From positions 335,018 to 399,017 of the forward strand of contig NZ_BMOI01000001.1 of assembly GCF_014646995.1 (NCBI RefSeq): a stretch of 64,000 bases of DNA, written 5' to 3'. Under the pieces are notes generated by a model. That model was not told the origin of the DNA. It searched no databases and saw only the letters and a list, made by a program, of their open reading frames with translations. The stretch is from Curtobacterium luteum. Its GTDB lineage: Bacteria; Actinomycetota; Actinomycetes; Actinomycetales; Microbacteriaceae. The position numbers were made by a program, and so were the translations under genes. Shown here piece by piece: positions 1 through 16,416 of this stretch. The number at the start of each line of letters is the position of its first letter. Positions within the stretch are counted from its first letter, which is position 1.

Positions 1-1
1 C

Positions 2-709
2 GACTTCCCCGCCGGACTCCGCTTCGTGCGCAGCGCGTCGGCCCCGCTGCCCGACCCGGTTCGGGAGGCGCTCGGCGACGTCCCGCTCGTCGTGAGCTGG
101 GGCATGACGGAGGGCGCCTCGCAGATCACCGCGACGCCGCTCGGTGCACCCCCACGACCGGGCACCGTCGGCGTGCCGGTGGGCTGCGAGGTGCAGGTCC
201 GCCGCGAGGACGGCTCCCGGGCCGCGGCCGACGAGGTCGGTGCGCTGTGGGTGCGTGGTCCGGGGATCGTCGACCACTACCTCGGCGGACGCGCTGCCGA
301 GCGGTTCGACGCCGCAGGATGGCTCAGCACCGGCGACGTGGGCTCAATGTCCGCCGACGGCTGGGTGTCGCTCGCCGGCCGCTCCGACGACGTCATCAAC
401 CGTGGTGGCGAGAAGGTCTACCCGTCCGAGGTCGAGGACGTCCTCCTCGGCGACGACCGCGTGCTCGAGGCCGTCGTGGTGGGTCGGCCGCACGACGTGC
501 TCGGCGCCGTGCCGGTCGCCTACGTCATCGCGCAACCGGACGTCGAGGTCGACGCCGACGCCCTGGTCGCCGACCTCGAGGCGCGAGCGGCAGCGGCGCT
601 CACCCGGTTCCGTCGCCCGGTCGAGATCTCGGTCGTCCCGGACCTGCCGCGCGCACCGACGGGGAAGATCCGCCGCGCCGACGTCCGGACCATGGCGGAG
701 CACCCGTGA
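2..709 (+). CDS. Acyl-CoA synthetase / adenylate-forming (ANL) ligase, 5'-truncated by window edge
   Basis: Only the C-terminal ~235 residues are inside the window; the reading frame is open through base 2, so the gene begins upstream. Adenylate-forming ligases activate a carboxylate with ATP and transfer it to CoA or a carrier. Visible family motifs in order: LRFVRSASAPLP, the WGMTEGASQ adenine-binding motif, LSTGDVG (A7), the hinge GRSDDVINRGGEKVYPSE (A8) and PRAPTGKIRR near the end with the catalytic lysine (A10). The stop TGA overlaps the GTG start of the next gene (GTGA), so the two are probably co-transcribed. Substrate cannot be told from this fragment; fatty-acyl or oxalyl-type CoA ligases share these motifs. 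Family call is secure, specificity unknown. Confidence 0.9.
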   Translation, partial: DFPAGLRFVRSASAPLPDPVREALGDVPLVVSWGMTEGASQITATPLGAPPRPGTVGVPVGCEVQVRREDGSRAAADEVGALWVRGPGIVDHYLGGRAAERFDAAGWLSTGDVGSMSADGWVSLAGRSDDVINRGGEKVYPSEVEDVLLGDDRVLEAVVVGRPHDVLGAVPVAYVIAQPDVEVDADALVADLEARAAAALTRFRRPVEISVVPDLPRAPTGKIRRADVRTMAEHP

Positions 710-1947
710 GCAGCGCACCGAGCACGGCACCGAGCACGGCCCCGAGCACGACCGCGGGCAGGGGAGCCACGCCGGAGACGGCACCGTCCCCGACACGCTC
801 CGCGGACGGACGGCCCCGGCACCTCTACGAGGTCGACGTCCTCCGCATCCTCACGTTCGCCTGCGTCATCGGCGTGCACACGACCAGCCACACGGCGGCG
901 ACGGACGACGTCGGGCAGAACGCGCTCCTCGGGCTGCTCCACTTCACGCGACTGGTGTTCTTCTCCCTCACCGCGTTCGTGCTCGTCTACAGCTACGACC
1001 TCCGCCCGCGGCCGATGGCACAGTTCTGGCCGAAGCGGTTCCTGCTCGTCGGTGTGCCGTACCTGGCCTGGTCGTTCGTGTACGTCGCCGCCTCGTGGCT
1101 GCTCAGCCCGACGCGGCGCGGTGACGTCCCGGACCTCGTGCGCACGTACGCCGAGGGGATCGTCACCGGTGTCGCCTGGTACCACCTCTACTTCCTGCTG
1201 GTGACGATGCAGGTGTACCTGCTGTTGCCCGTCCTGGTGTGGATCGTCCGGCGCACCCGTGGGCACCACGTCACGGTGCTCGCGGTCGCCTTCGTCGTGC
1301 AGGTCGTCGTGTTCGCCGGCTACAAGTACTTCCCGGCGAGCGACGCGTGGCTGCACGGGTACCAGAAGCAGTTCTTCTTCTCGTACGTGTTCTTCATCGT
1401 CTCCGGCGCGGTCGCCGCCGACCACGCGGACCGGTTCCTGCGCTTCATCCGCGTGCACCGACGCGGCGTGCTCTGGGGCTTCGCGGCGACCGCCGTCGGC
1501 ACACTCGGCGTCTGGACCCTGCAGGTCCTGCTCGGGCAGTCGCTGTACGCCGCCGGGACGCCGCTCCAGCCCGTGCAGGTCGTCTGGAGCTCCGCGGTCT
1601 TCGTCGGGTTCCTCGCGATCGGTGCCCGCTGGGCCGACCGACGGCGGCCGGGGAGCTGGCTCGCGAAGGTCGTCGACCACGGATCGGACCGCTCGTTCGG
1701 CATCTTCCTGAGCCACCCGTTCGTCATCTGGCTGCTCCTGTACGGGGACAGCTGGCTCGAGGCGCACGTCGCACGACCGTGGCTCACCCCGGTCACCTAC
1801 GTCCTCGTGGTGGTCCTGTCGGTCGCCCTGACCGAGGTCTTCCGCTGGACGCCGCTCAGTGTGCCGTTGACGGGCCGGCCGTCACTCGCCTCACGGTCGC
1901 AGCGCGAGGCACGCGCGCGGAAACGCGCGGCGGCGGCCGCCGGCTGA
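706..1947 (+). CDS. Acyltransferase family 3 (membrane O-acyltransferase)
   Basis: A 413-residue polytopic membrane protein starting at a GTG that overlaps the stop of the upstream ligase. The first ~45 residues are Ser/Thr/Pro/Ala-rich with a short STAP repeat and look disordered; the membrane domain follows with EVDVLRILTFACVIGVH, in which the His matches the conserved N-terminal catalytic position of acyltransferase-3 proteins, then about ten hydrophobic segments. Family members transfer acyl groups onto cell-envelope sugars or glycolipids from the cytoplasmic pool. Pairing with an acyl-CoA ligase gene would be consistent with supply of the acyl donor, but that is inference. The start was chosen over upstream in-frame codons because of translational coupling and because the upstream extension would overlap the ligase. 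Confidence 0.85.
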   Translation: MSSAPSTAPSTAPSTTAGRGATPETAPSPTRSADGRPRHLYEVDVLRILTFACVIGVHTTSHTAATDDVGQNALLGLLHFTRLVFFSLTAFVLVYSYDLRPRPMAQFWPKRFLLVGVPYLAWSFVYVAASWLLSPTRRGDVPDLVRTYAEGIVTGVAWYHLYFLLVTMQVYLLLPVLVWIVRRTRGHHVTVLAVAFVVQVVVFAGYKYFPASDAWLHGYQKQFFFSYVFFIVSGAVAADHADRFLRFIRVHRRGVLWGFAATAVGTLGVWTLQVLLGQSLYAAGTPLQPVQVVWSSAVFVGFLAIGARWADRRRPGSWLAKVVDHGSDRSFGIFLSHPFVIWLLLYGDSWLEAHVARPWLTPVTYVLVVVLSVALTEVFRWTPLSVPLTGRPSLASRSQREARARKRAAAAAG

Positions 1948-1963
1948 CCCCGAGATCACCGGA

Positions 1964-2000
1964 CTGGAGGCGCGGCACCGGACGTGCGCCGCGCCTCCAG
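1964..2000. terminator. Hairpin of the GGAGGCGCGG family, bidirectional terminator
   Basis: Perfect 13-bp stem (1964-1976 with 1988-2000, left arm CTGGAGGCGCGGC) and 11-nt loop between the convergent acyltransferase (stop 1947) and MFS gene (stop 2055). No U-tract follows, as is common in high-GC actinobacteria. It is one member of a hairpin family found repeatedly at gene ends in this window. Confidence 0.7.
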
Positions 2001-2054
2001 GCCGCCACCGGGTCGCGTCCACGGCCCGTGACCGCTCCCGTGTTCGTGCGCCGG

Positions 2055-3389
2055 TCAGGCGTGTCCGCGCTCCGACGACGGGGTCCCGACCTCCAGTCGG
2101 CCGTCGACCGACGTCAGCCGCTTCGGGTCCATGAGCCAGGCCACGACGGCGGCGGCCGCGAGCAGCGCGCAGGACAGCGCGAACGGCAGTTGCCATCCGG
2201 ACGCGTCGATCAGGGCGCCGAACACGATCGGTGACACGACACCGGCGATGCCGAAGCCGGTGTTCGTGAAGCCCGACGCCGTACCGGACCATTGCGGCGC
2301 CACGTCCATCGGGATCGCCCACAGGTTCGCGTTGCAGAGCTCGAGGAAGAAGAAGGACAGGGCCAGGGCGACCGTCGCGACAGCGAGACCCTGACCGAAC
2401 ACGAGGGGCAGGAGACAGACCAGCGAGCCGCCGAGCCCGATGACGAGGACCACGCGCCGAGCGTGGCGGGTGTCGCCGTCGCGGTGGATGAGCCGGTCGC
2501 TGAGCACCCCGCCGACGGTGTCGCCGACGACACCGGCGAGGAGGACGCCGGACGTGAACCAGGCGAAGGAGCCGATCTCGAGGCCGTACGTGCTGCTGAG
2601 GAACGTCGGGATCCAGGTGAGGAAGACCCAGAGCACCCAGCCGTACCCGAAGTCGACGAACGTGACCGGGAGGATCTGCCGCGCGAGCTGCCGCCACGGG
2701 ACCGGCGGACGCGTGGCGCGGGTCTCGACGGGCGGGAGCTCCGAGAGCTCGGCGTCGGTGATGCCCTTCGCGGCCTCCGGGCGGTCACGGAACCAGACGA
2801 ACCAGACCAGGGCCCAGACGACGGACAGCAGCGCGGTCGCGACGAACGCCCACCGCCAGTTGCCCGTCGCGGCGATGACCCAGGCGACGAGGAGCGGTGC
2901 CACCGCGTTGCCGAGCCGGGCAGCGGAGTGCACCACGCCCTGCGCGAAGCCGTTGCGGTCGCGGGGGATCCAGCGGCTCATCGCCTGGGTCGCAGCGGGG
3001 AACGCAGCGGCTTCCGTCAGGCCGAGCAGGAAGGGGGCGGCGGCGAGCGTCCAGAAGCCGACGGACAGCCCGGTCCAGAGCGTCGCCACGCCCCAGAGCA
3101 CGGTGATGACGAAGAGCGCACGCCGAGGTCCGGCCTTCTCGCTGATGGTGCCGCCGAACACCTGGAGCAGCGCGTACGGCAGGGCGAACGCCGACACCAC
3201 GACGCCGGCGGTCGTCTCGCTGAACCCGAAGTCCTCGGTGATGTGGGGGAGTGCCGTGGAGATATTGGTGCGGTCGATGTACGAGATCGCGTACATGCAG
3301 CAGAGGAGCAGGAGCACCTTGCCGCGGATGCGCCCACGGAACGGGGTGCCCTTCGCGGGGGAGGGTGCGGCCGGGGTCGCCGTCGTCAT
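2055..3389 (-). CDS. MFS transporter, anion:cation symporter-like family
   Basis: A 444-residue major facilitator with about 12 hydrophobic segments. The N-terminal signature [18 protein letters not shown] followed by [19 protein letters not shown] is characteristic of the anion:cation symporter branch that takes up organic anions such as sugar acids and aromatic acids in symport with protons. The motif [11 protein letters not shown] corresponds to the MFS motif A loop between helices 2 and 3. Start ATG at 3389 is preceded by a GAAGAGG ribosome site at 4 nt. It stands alone, divergent from uvrB and convergent with the acyltransferase, so neighbours do not indicate its substrate. Confidence 0.85.
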   Translation of the reverse strand: MTTATPAAPSPAKGTPFRGRIRGKVLLLLCCMYAISYIDRTNISTALPHITEDFGFSETTAGVVVSAFALPYALLQVFGGTISEKAGPRRALFVITVLWGVATLWTGLSVGFWTLAAAPFLLGLTEAAAFPAATQAMSRWIPRDRNGFAQGVVHSAARLGNAVAPLLVAWVIAATGNWRWAFVATALLSVVWALVWFVWFRDRPEAAKGITDAELSELPPVETRATRPPVPWRQLARQILPVTFVDFGYGWVLWVFLTWIPTFLSSTYGLEIGSFAWFTSGVLLAGVVGDTVGGVLSDRLIHRDGDTRHARRVVLVIGLGGSLVCLLPLVFGQGLAVATVALALSFFFLELCNANLWAIPMDVAPQWSGTASGFTNTGFGIAGVVSPIVFGALIDASGWQLPFALSCALLAAAAVVAWLMDPKRLTSVDGRLEVGTPSSERGHA

Positions 3390-3434
3390 GGGGCCTCTTC
3401 GGGGGAGAAGGGTTCGGGTTGCTGAACGGACCGG

Positions 3435-3440
3435 AGGCTA
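3435..3440 (-). promoter_or_regulatory. Candidate -10 element for the MFS gene
   Basis: TAGCCT on the minus strand, giving a predicted transcript start near 3428 and a ~39-nt leader containing the GAAGAGG ribosome site. No clear -35 element. Based on pattern only. Confidence 0.35.
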
Positions 3441-3578
3441 CGTCGGGTCCTTATCAGCGGTCTTTGAGCCTGCCTGCAGCGGACAGTACGCCGGGGATGA
3501 CCGGTGGGAGCGTCGGGACCCTGGGACGCGGCCGTGCGCTGTGGGCGATCGGACCCGGGTGTTGTCAGTGGTCACGGC

Positions 3579-3584
3579 TACCGT
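3579..3584 (+). promoter_or_regulatory. -10 element of uvrB, leaderless
   Basis: TACCGT lies 7 nt before the uvrB ATG, so transcription should begin at or next to the start codon. No Shine-Dalgarno sequence is present before this ATG. No LexA-type GAACNNNNGTTC box is visible nearby. Confidence 0.6.
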
Positions 3585-3591
3585 TGACGGC

Positions 3592-5665
<2,074 letters not shown>

Positions 5666-5676
<11 letters not shown>

Positions 5677-6589
5677 GGCCGGCGGACGGCGCACCCTCGT
5701 CGTGACGGGTGCGACCGCCGGACTCGGGTACTGGGCGTCGGAGCAGCTCGCGGCGGCCGGACACCGGGTCGTCCTCGCGGCGCGGAACCCCGAGCGGACG
5801 GACGCCGCACTGCGCAGCATCCGAGCCGCAGTGCCCGACGCGGAGCTCGACCACGTCCGGCTCGACCTCGCGGACCTCGACTCGGTGGCAGCCGCAGCGG
5901 ACACCCTCGGCGAGCGGTACCCCGACGGCCTCGACGCCCTCGTGGCGAACGCCGGCGTGGTGGGCTCCCGACAGCAGCGCACGACGGCGCAGGGTCACGA
6001 GCTGCAGATCGGCACGAACCACCTGGGGCACTTCGCACTGGCCGGGCGAGTGCTCCCGCTGCTCGCGCACCGCGCAGGCCGGATCGTCCACCTCGGTTCG
6101 ATCGCCCACCGGTGGGCACGACTCGACCGTGCCGATCCGCTCGGCGCGGGGCACTACTCCAGCTACCGGCAGTACGGCCGGAGCAAGCTCGCCGTGATGC
6201 TCTTCGGCTTCGAGCTCGCCGAGCGGCTCGCCGACGCCGGTTCGCCCGTGTCGAGCGTCGTGGCGCACCCCGGGTTCTCCCTCGACGTGCTGGCTCCGGA
6301 CCGTCCCCTCGTCGCGTCGGCCCGCCCCGAGCCCGCCTGGACGCGGCCGGCGCAGCGGCTGTACGCACAGGGCAAGGACGCCGGAGCCGACCCGATCGTG
6401 CACGCCGCGGTCGGGGACGACGTCCGGTCCGGGGAGTACTGGGGACCGGCGGGCAGCCTGCAGCTCCGCGGACCGGCGACCCCGGTCGTCGCGGAGTCGA
6501 AGGCCCACGACCGCCTCGAAGCGGCCCGGCTGTGGGCCGCGAGCGAGCGGGCGTCCGGGGTCGCGTTCGCTCTCGACGCACTCGGGTGA
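5666..6589 (+). CDS. Short-chain dehydrogenase/reductase (SDR), WWOX/retinol-dehydrogenase-like
   Basis: 307-residue classical SDR. The Rossmann motif is [10 protein letters not shown] near residue 10, followed by NAGVV, the catalytic serine in HLGSIAHR and the YGRSK active-site Tyr/Lys pair near residue 170. The sequence resembles the larger oxidoreductases with a substrate-dependent C-terminal extension (protochlorophyllide reductase/WW-domain type) rather than FabG. The gene starts 11 bases inside uvrB, so it is translationally coupled to uvrB, but an SDR has no known excision-repair role; the arrangement probably reflects co-transcription only. Substrate unknown. Confidence 0.85.
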
Positions 6590-6623
6590 TCCGCTCGACC
6601 CGACGAATGTCAGACCGGGTTCG

Positions 6624-6629
6624 TAGAAT
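6624..6629 (+). promoter_or_regulatory. -10 element of uvrA, leaderless
   Basis: TAGAAT, a near-consensus -10 hexamer, ends 8 nt before the uvrA ATG. No ribosome-binding site lies between it and the start, suggesting a leaderless transcript separate from the uvrB operon. Confidence 0.65.
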
Positions 6630-6637
6630 CGACGGCG

Positions 6638-9679
<3,042 letters not shown>

Positions 9680-11800
9680 GTGGCGGACACCGTTCCGTGG
9701 CGGCCGAAGGCGGGGGAGATCCCGACCGACCCGGGCGTCTACCGGTGGCGTGACGAGAACGGCCGGGTGCTGTACGTCGGCAAGGCCAAGAACCTCCGTG
9801 CACGCCTGAGCAACTACTTCGCGCCGCTGCCGACGCTCCACGAGCGCACCCGGCGGATGGTCCTCACGGCGCGGAGCGTCGAGTGGACGACCGTCGGCTC
9901 CGAGATCGAGGCGCTGCAGCTCGAGTACACGTGGATCAAGGAGTTCGACCCGCCGTTCAACGTCAAGTTCCGTGACGACAAGTCCTACCCGTACATGGCG
10001 ATCACCCTGGGTGACGAAGCCCCGCGGGTGATGGTGACGCGGAACCGGCGGATCAAGGGTGCGAAGTACTTCGGTCCGTACCCGAAGATCTGGGTCGTCC
10101 ACGACACGATCGACCTGATGATCAAGGTGTTCCCGATCCGCACGTGCTCGGACTCCTCGTACAAGCGCGCGATGCAGACCGGGAAGCCGTGCTTCCCGGG
10201 GCAGATCGGCAAGTGCGGCGGGCCCTGCTCGCAGAAGGTCACGATCGAGGAGCACCGCGCGCTCGTCGAGGAGTTCGTGCGCTTCATGTCGAGCTACGAC
10301 CGTCGGGTCATCACGCACCTCCGGCAGCGGATGGGCGCCTCGGCCGACGCGATGCAGTACGAGCAGGCGGCGAAGTACCGCGACCAGGTCGAGGCGCTCG
10401 AGGCGGTGCTCGAGAAGAGCGCGGTCGTGCTGCGTGACAGCGTCGACCTCGACCTGTTCGGGATCGCCGAGGACGAGCTCGCCGCGGCAGTGCAGCTGTT
10501 CTCCGTCCGGGGCGGCCGCATCCGCGGTGTGCGCGGCTGGGTCGTCGACAAGGAGCTCGACATCGCCACGGGCGACCTCGTCGAGCAGATCGTGCAGGGC
10601 AACTACGCCGCGGGTGACGAGCCGCCGCGTGAGGTCGTCGTGCCCGAGCTGCCGGAGGACGCCGAGGCCCTGCAGGAGTGGCTCAGCCAGCGACGGGGCG
10701 GCCGTGGCACCAAACTCAGCACCGCCCAGCGCGGTGACCGGGCCGGGCTGGCGCGGACGGCGAAGCAGAACGCGGCGCAGGCGCTCATGCTCTACAAGAC
10801 CAAGCGCTCCGCGGACTACACGACCCGGTCCGCGGCCCTGGCCGACATCCAGGAGGCCCTCGGCATGACGGAAGCGCCCCTGCGCATGGAGTGCTACGAC
10901 ATCTCGCACCTGCAGGGCACGAACGTCGTCGCCTCGATGGTCGTGTTCGAGGACGGGCTGCCCCGGAAGGACCAGTACCGGCGGTACACGATCGCCGAGA
11001 CGACGGACGACACCGACAGCATGTACCAGGTGCTCTCGCGGCGGCTGGCACGCCTCGACGAGGACGCAGCGGTGCCCGACGTCCCGGACGTCACCACCGA
11101 CGACGTCGTGGAGGGCTCGAAGCCGACGAAACGCTTCGCCTACCGGCCGCAGCTGCTGATCGTCGACGGCGGGCAACCGCAGGTGCAGGCGGCGAAGCGG
11201 GCGATGGACGAGGCCGGGGTCCACGACATCGCGCTCGTCGGCATCGCGAAGCGCCTCGAGGAGCTCTGGCTGCCCGACGACGACTTCCCGGTGATCCTGC
11301 CGCGCAACTCCGAGGCGCTCTTCCTCGTCCAGCGCATCCGCGACGAAGCACACCGGTTCGCGATCACGCACCAGCGCACCCGTCGCAAGCGGGACGTCCG
11401 GTCGCAGCTCTCCGAGATACCGGGGCTGGGGCCGTCGCGGGTCGCCGCGCTGCTGAAGCACTTCGGGTCGGTCGCGCGCCTCCGGGCCGCGACCGCCGAG
11501 GAGATCGGTGTCGTGCCCGGCATCGGACCCGCGACGGCGGCCGCCGTGGTCGCCAAGCTCGCACAGGCCCCGACGAGTGCCTCGGCACCCGCCAGCGCCT
11601 CGGCACCCGGCAGCGCGTCCGCACCCGGCAGCGCGTCCGCACCCGGCAGCGCGTCCGCACCCGGCAGCGCCTCCGCACCCGGCAGCGCCTCCGCACCCGG
11701 CAGCGCCTCGGCACCCGACGGAGCGGCCCCGGTCCGCGACGAGCGCTCCGTGGTCGTCGTGCCGGACGTGACCGACGACGGGCCGGAACTGCCCGCGTGA
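9680..11800 (+). CDS. uvrC: Excinuclease ABC subunit C, with tandem-repeat tail
   Basis: 706-residue UvrC, the nuclease that makes the 3' and 5' incisions around a lesion bound by UvrB. Domain order: GIY-YIG nuclease ([20 protein letters not shown], residues ~17-36), UVR domain ([17 protein letters not shown], ~225), the RNase H-like 5' nuclease domain ([31 protein letters not shown]), then helix-hairpin-helix motifs ([27 protein letters not shown]). After the HhH region there is an unusual low-complexity tail of eight SASAPG-type hexapeptides. GTG start directly follows the uvrA stop. Family UvrCs normally end soon after the HhH pair, so the tail is a lineage-specific addition. Confidence 0.96.
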   Translation: MADTVPWRPKAGEIPTDPGVYRWRDENGRVLYVGKAKNLRARLSNYFAPLPTLHERTRRMVLTARSVEWTTVGSEIEALQLEYTWIKEFDPPFNVKFRDDKSYPYMAITLGDEAPRVMVTRNRRIKGAKYFGPYPKIWVVHDTIDLMIKVFPIRTCSDSSYKRAMQTGKPCFPGQIGKCGGPCSQKVTIEEHRALVEEFVRFMSSYDRRVITHLRQRMGASADAMQYEQAAKYRDQVEALEAVLEKSAVVLRDSVDLDLFGIAEDELAAAVQLFSVRGGRIRGVRGWVVDKELDIATGDLVEQIVQGNYAAGDEPPREVVVPELPEDAEALQEWLSQRRGGRGTKLSTAQRGDRAGLARTAKQNAAQALMLYKTKRSADYTTRSAALADIQEALGMTEAPLRMECYDISHLQGTNVVASMVVFEDGLPRKDQYRRYTIAETTDDTDSMYQVLSRRLARLDEDAAVPDVPDVTTDDVVEGSKPTKRFAYRPQLLIVDGGQPQVQAAKRAMDEAGVHDIALVGIAKRLEELWLPDDDFPVILPRNSEALFLVQRIRDEAHRFAITHQRTRRKRDVRSQLSEIPGLGPSRVAALLKHFGSVARLRAATAEEIGVVPGIGPATAAAVVAKLAQAPTSASAPASASAPGSASAPGSASAPGSASAPGSASAPGSASAPGSASAPDGAAPVRDERSVVVVPDVTDDGPELPA
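11576..11719 (+). repeat. 18-bp tandem repeat x8 inside uvrC 3' end
   Basis: Eight in-frame 18-bp units encoding SASAPA, six SASAPG and SASAPD. The inner units vary only at synonymous third positions (GCC/GCG, TCG/TCC). Copy-number change would add or remove six residues without frameshift, so this is a candidate variable-number tandem repeat and a flexible linker-like tail on UvrC. Confidence 0.9.
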
Positions 11801-11850
11801 GGCGATGTGTGCCTCCCGGCCGATCCGCGCGCCCCGCACGGCACGGGCGA

Positions 11851-11856
11851 TAGCCT
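11851..11856 (+). promoter_or_regulatory. Candidate -10 element for rapZ
   Basis: TAGCCT in the uvrC-rapZ gap. Predicted transcript start near 11863 would give a ~67-nt leader to the ATG at 11930. A GTG lies only 4 nt downstream, which is closer than the 6-8 nt seen at the leaderless genes in this window. Confidence 0.4.
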
Positions 11857-11929
11857 TGACGTGGCCGACCACCAGCCGACACCCTCCCGGGCGACCCGCC
11901 CGGGCCGCGACGACGGAGCTCCCTCCCAG

Positions 11930-12826
11930 ATGACTGACACCGCCGCTACCATCACCCCCCAGCAGCACGACATCCTCATCGTCACGGGGATGTCCGGTGC
12001 GGGGCGGTCCACGGTCGGGAAAGCCCTCGAAGACCTCGGCTGGTACGTGGTCGACAACCTGCCGACGCAGATGCTCGCGCCGCTCACCGAGCTGGCCGAC
12101 CGCGCCGGCGAGAAGATCCCGAAGATCGCCACCGTCGTGGACGTCCGCGGCGGCCGGTTCTTCACCGACCCCGAGCAGGCGGTCGAACAGGTCCGGTCCA
12201 CGACCTCCGCGCGGGTGCGGGTGCTCTTCCTCGAGGCCACCGACGCCGTGCTGGTGCGTCGGTTCGAGCAGGTCCGGCGTCCGCACCCCCTGCAGGGCGA
12301 CGGCACGCTCCTCGACGGCATCGGCCGCGAGCGTGCCCGGCTGTCCGGGCTCCGCGAGGCGTCGGACATGATCATCGACACCTCTGACCTGAACATCCAC
12401 CAGCTGGCGAACACCGTCACCGAGAAGTTCGCGGACGACCACTTCGTCGGGGTGCAGGTCACGCTGATGAGCTTCGGGTTCAAGTACGGCCTGCCCGCGG
12501 ACGCCGACATGGTGGCCGACGTCCGCTTCCTCCCGAACCCCTACTGGGTCCCGGAACTCCGGGCCCACACGGGGCTCGACGCCCCTGTCTCGGAGTACGT
12601 CCTGGCACAGCCGGGAGCCCGTCCGTTCGTCGAGCGCTACGCCGATGTGCTGGAGCCGGTCTTCGAGGGGTACCAGCGCGAGAACAAAAGACACGCTACG
12701 ATCGCCATCGGCTGTACCGGCGGCAAGCACCGTTCGGTCGCCATCGTCGCCGAGCTGGCGAGTCTCCTCCGCGGGATGCCCAGCGTCGCCGTGCGTGTGA
12801 AGAACCGAGATCTCGGCCGGGAGTGA
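11930..12826 (+). CDS. rapZ: RNase adapter/nucleotide-binding protein RapZ (YvcJ family)
   Basis: 298-residue P-loop ATPase. Walker [10 protein letters not shown] lies at ~20-28, followed by the family signature [17 protein letters not shown], and the C-terminal domain shows SFGFKYGLP and [12 protein letters not shown], the part that in E. coli binds glucosamine-6-phosphate and delivers the GlmZ RNA to RNase E. In Gram-positives the protein (YvcJ) binds nucleotides and its RNA role is unproven. ATG 11930 has a GGAG about 10 nt upstream; an in-frame GTG at 11861 would add 23 residues. Next gene in this direction is whiA, the common actinobacterial pairing, but without yvcK between them. Confidence 0.93.
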   Translation: MTDTAATITPQQHDILIVTGMSGAGRSTVGKALEDLGWYVVDNLPTQMLAPLTELADRAGEKIPKIATVVDVRGGRFFTDPEQAVEQVRSTTSARVRVLFLEATDAVLVRRFEQVRRPHPLQGDGTLLDGIGRERARLSGLREASDMIIDTSDLNIHQLANTVTEKFADDHFVGVQVTLMSFGFKYGLPADADMVADVRFLPNPYWVPELRAHTGLDAPVSEYVLAQPGARPFVERYADVLEPVFEGYQRENKRHATIAIGCTGGKHRSVAIVAELASLLRGMPSVAVRVKNRDLGRE

Positions 12827-12902
12827 CCGTCCCTCCGGCCGCTCCCCACGCGAGCGTCGCCGGGCCGCGGAGCCCCACCGAGAAAACGTTAGGAATGATG
12901 CT

Positions 12903-13883
12903 GTGCCGTTGACTGCCGAGGTCAAGGACGAACTGGCCAGGGTCGTCGTGAACCGCAACACGGTCCGCGCCGCCGAACTCGCGACCATCCTGCGGTTCGC
13001 GGGCGGCCTGCACGTCATCTCGGGCAGGATCGCCGTCGAGGTCGAGCTCGACACCCGCATCATCGTGCACCGGGTGCGCAAGGACCTGGCGGAGCTCTAC
13101 GGCGTCCGGTCCGAGGCGAGCGTCGGGTCGTCCGCGTCCTCCCGTCGCGGCACGCGGTACCTGGTCCGGGTGCTCGAGGCGGGGGAGACCCTCGCGCGCC
13201 AGACCGGGCTGATGGATGCGCGTCGTCGGCCCGTCCGTGGGCTGCCGAACCGCCTCACCACGGGCAACCGCGAGGACCTCGCCGCCATCTGGCGCGGTGC
13301 GTTCCTGGCGTCCGGCACGCTGACCGACCCGGGTCGCGCCGCCGCCCTCGAGGTGACCTGCCCCGGCAACGAGGCCGCGATGGCGCTCGTCGGCGCGGCC
13401 TCCCGGCTCGGCATCGCCGCGAAGGGCCGCGAGGTCCGTGGTGTCCACCGCGTCGTCATCCGCGACGGCGAGGCGATCGGCCAGATGCTCACCGTCATGG
13501 GTGCCGCACGGACGACGGCCGAGTGGGAGGAGATGCGTCAGCGCCGCGAGGTCCGCGCCACCGCCAACCGCCTGGTCAACTTCGACGACGCGAACCTCCG
13601 CCGTTCCGCGCAGGCCGCCGTGGCCGCGTGCGCCCGGGTCGAGCGCGCGCTCGAGATCCTCGGCGACGAGGTCCCGGACCACCTCAAGTACGCCGGCTCG
13701 CTGCGCCTCGAGCACCGTGACGCGTCCCTCGACGAGCTCGGGCAGCACGCCGAGCCGCCGATGACGAAGGACGCGATCGCCGGGCGGATCCGCCGCCTCC
13801 TCGCGATGGCCGACAAGAAGGCGTCGGACCTCGGCATCCCGGGGACCGAGGCGAGCGTCCCGGAGGAGCTCGAAGGGGCCTGA
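12903..13883 (+). CDS. whiA: DNA-binding protein WhiA (sporulation/cell-division regulator homologue)
   Basis: 326 residues beginning [13 protein letters not shown] after a GTG start, with AGGA 8 nt upstream. WhiA combines a LAGLIDADG homing-endonuclease-like fold (residues ~20-215) with a C-terminal helix-turn-helix; here [22 protein letters not shown] and [21 protein letters not shown] match the C-terminal HTH region. In Streptomyces it activates sporulation-division genes with WhiB; in non-sporulating actinobacteria it is retained as a division-linked regulator. Follows rapZ by 76 nt, same strand, probably co-transcribed. Confidence 0.95.
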   Translation: MPLTAEVKDELARVVVNRNTVRAAELATILRFAGGLHVISGRIAVEVELDTRIIVHRVRKDLAELYGVRSEASVGSSASSRRGTRYLVRVLEAGETLARQTGLMDARRRPVRGLPNRLTTGNREDLAAIWRGAFLASGTLTDPGRAAALEVTCPGNEAAMALVGAASRLGIAAKGREVRGVHRVVIRDGEAIGQMLTVMGAARTTAEWEEMRQRREVRATANRLVNFDDANLRRSAQAAVAACARVERALEILGDEVPDHLKYAGSLRLEHRDASLDELGQHAEPPMTKDAIAGRIRRLLAMADKKASDLGIPGTEASVPEELEGA

Positions 13884-13898
13884 TCGGGGTCTGACGAC

Positions 13899-14010
13899 CC
13901 ATCGGACGGGAGGCGCGGTGCCAGCTGGCACCTGGGCCCACGCCGCCGGTTCCGGAGCGACGCGCCAGCGGCGGTTCGGCCGTGCCGGTGGGGAGCCTCC
14001 CGTCCGATGG
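13899..14010. repeat. Expanded inverted-repeat element after whiA
   Basis: Perfect 16-bp outer arms (13899-13914 and 13995-14010, containing CGGACGGGAGGC) enclose ~80 nt. Just inside the left arm is a 16-bp perfect palindrome, GGTGCCAGCTGGCACC (13917-13932). The outer arms match the hairpin family found at other gene ends, but here they are separated rather than closed on a 4-nt loop. May terminate whiA transcription. Confidence 0.65.
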
Positions 14011-15195
<1,185 letters not shown>

Positions 15196-15198
15196 CCC

Positions 15199-16416
15199 AT
15201 GGCGCTCCGAACCCTCGGCGACCTCGGCGACCTCGCCGGCAAGCGCGTCGTCGTCCGGTGTGACCTGAACGTCCCGCTCAAGGACGGCAGGATCACCGAC
15301 GACGGCCGCGTGCGTGCGTCGCTCGACACGCTGAACACGCTCGTCAACGCCGGCGCCCGCGTCATCGTGATCTCGCACCTCGGTCGGCCCGACGGGTCGC
15401 CGGCGCCCGAGTACTCGCTCGCCCCCGTGGCGCAGCGTCTCTCCGAGCTCCTCGGCAAGGAGGTCACCTTCGTCGGCGAGACCGTCGGCGACGAGGCGAC
15501 CGCGGCCGTCGCGGATCTCGGCGACGGTGACGTCCTGCTGCTCGAGAACCTCCGCTTCAACCCGGAGGAGACCTCGAAGGTCGCGTCCGAGCGCCAGGCG
15601 TTCGCCGAGCGCATCGCCGCCCTTGGCGACGCGTTCGTGTCGGACGGCTTCGGTGTCGTGCACCGCAAGCAGGCCTCGGTGTACGAGCTCGCGTCGGCGC
15701 TGCCGTCGGCCGCCGGCTCGCTCATCGAGACCGAGCTGACGGTCCTCGAGCGCCTCACGTCGACCCCGGAGCGGCCGTACACGGTCGTCCTCGGCGGCTC
15801 GAAGGTGAGCGACAAGCTCGGCGTCATCGACCACCTCCTGCCGCAGGTCGACACGCTCTGCATCGGTGGCGGCATGCTCTTCACGTTCCTCGCGGCCCAG
15901 GGCCACGGGGTCGCGAAGTCGCTGCTCGAGGCGGACCAGCTCGACACCGTCCGCGAGTACCTCTCGCGGGCGCAGGAGCTCGGGGTCACGATCGACCTGC
16001 CGACCGACGTCGTCGTGGCCTCCGGGTTCGCGGCGGACGCAGCGCACGAGACGGTCGCCGCAGACGCGATCGAGTCGTCCTCGTTCGGTGCCGACGGCAT
16101 CGGGCTCGACATCGGTCCGGAGACGGCCGCGCGCTTCGCGTCGGCGGTGTCCGGCTCGAAGACGGTGTTCTGGAACGGCCCGATGGGCGTGTTCGAGTTC
16201 CCGGCCTTCGCCGCCGGCACGAAGACCGTCGCGCAGGCGCTCACCGAGGTCGACGGCCTCGGGGTCGTCGGTGGCGGTGACTCCGCTGCGGCCGTGCGGT
16301 CGCTCGGGTTCTCGGACGACCAGTTCGGGCACATCTCGACCGGCGGCGGTGCGAGCCTCGAGTTCCTCGAGGGCAAGGCGCTGCCCGGTCTCGAAGCACT
16401 GGGGTGGTCCCGATGA
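15199..16416 (+). CDS. pgk: Phosphoglycerate kinase
   Basis: 405 residues. Transfers phosphate from 1,3-bisphosphoglycerate to ADP. Visible: [14 protein letters not shown] (substrate arginine loop), [54 protein letters not shown] and the nucleotide-binding GGGDSAAAV. The segment [16 protein letters not shown] replaces the more common NDAFG-xAHRAHAS but keeps the His and Gly positions. The ATG is 3 nt after the gap stop and the stop overlaps tpiA (ATGA), so expression is tightly coupled. Confidence 0.97.
   Translation: MALRTLGDLGDLAGKRVVVRCDLNVPLKDGRITDDGRVRASLDTLNTLVNAGARVIVISHLGRPDGSPAPEYSLAPVAQRLSELLGKEVTFVGETVGDEATAAVADLGDGDVLLLENLRFNPEETSKVASERQAFAERIAALGDAFVSDGFGVVHRKQASVYELASALPSAAGSLIETELTVLERLTSTPERPYTVVLGGSKVSDKLGVIDHLLPQVDTLCIGGGMLFTFLAAQGHGVAKSLLEADQLDTVREYLSRAQELGVTIDLPTDVVVASGFAADAAHETVAADAIESSSFGADGIGLDIGPETAARFASAVSGSKTVFWNGPMGVFEFPAFAAGTKTVAQALTEVDGLGVVGGGDSAAAVRSLGFSDDQFGHISTGGGASLEFLEGKALPGLEALGWSR

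Noticed and set aside
6590-6637. LexA/SOS box upstream of uvrA
   Set aside because: CGAAT and GGTTCG half-like sites occur but with wrong spacing for GAACNNNNGTTC; also none at uvrB or dinB.
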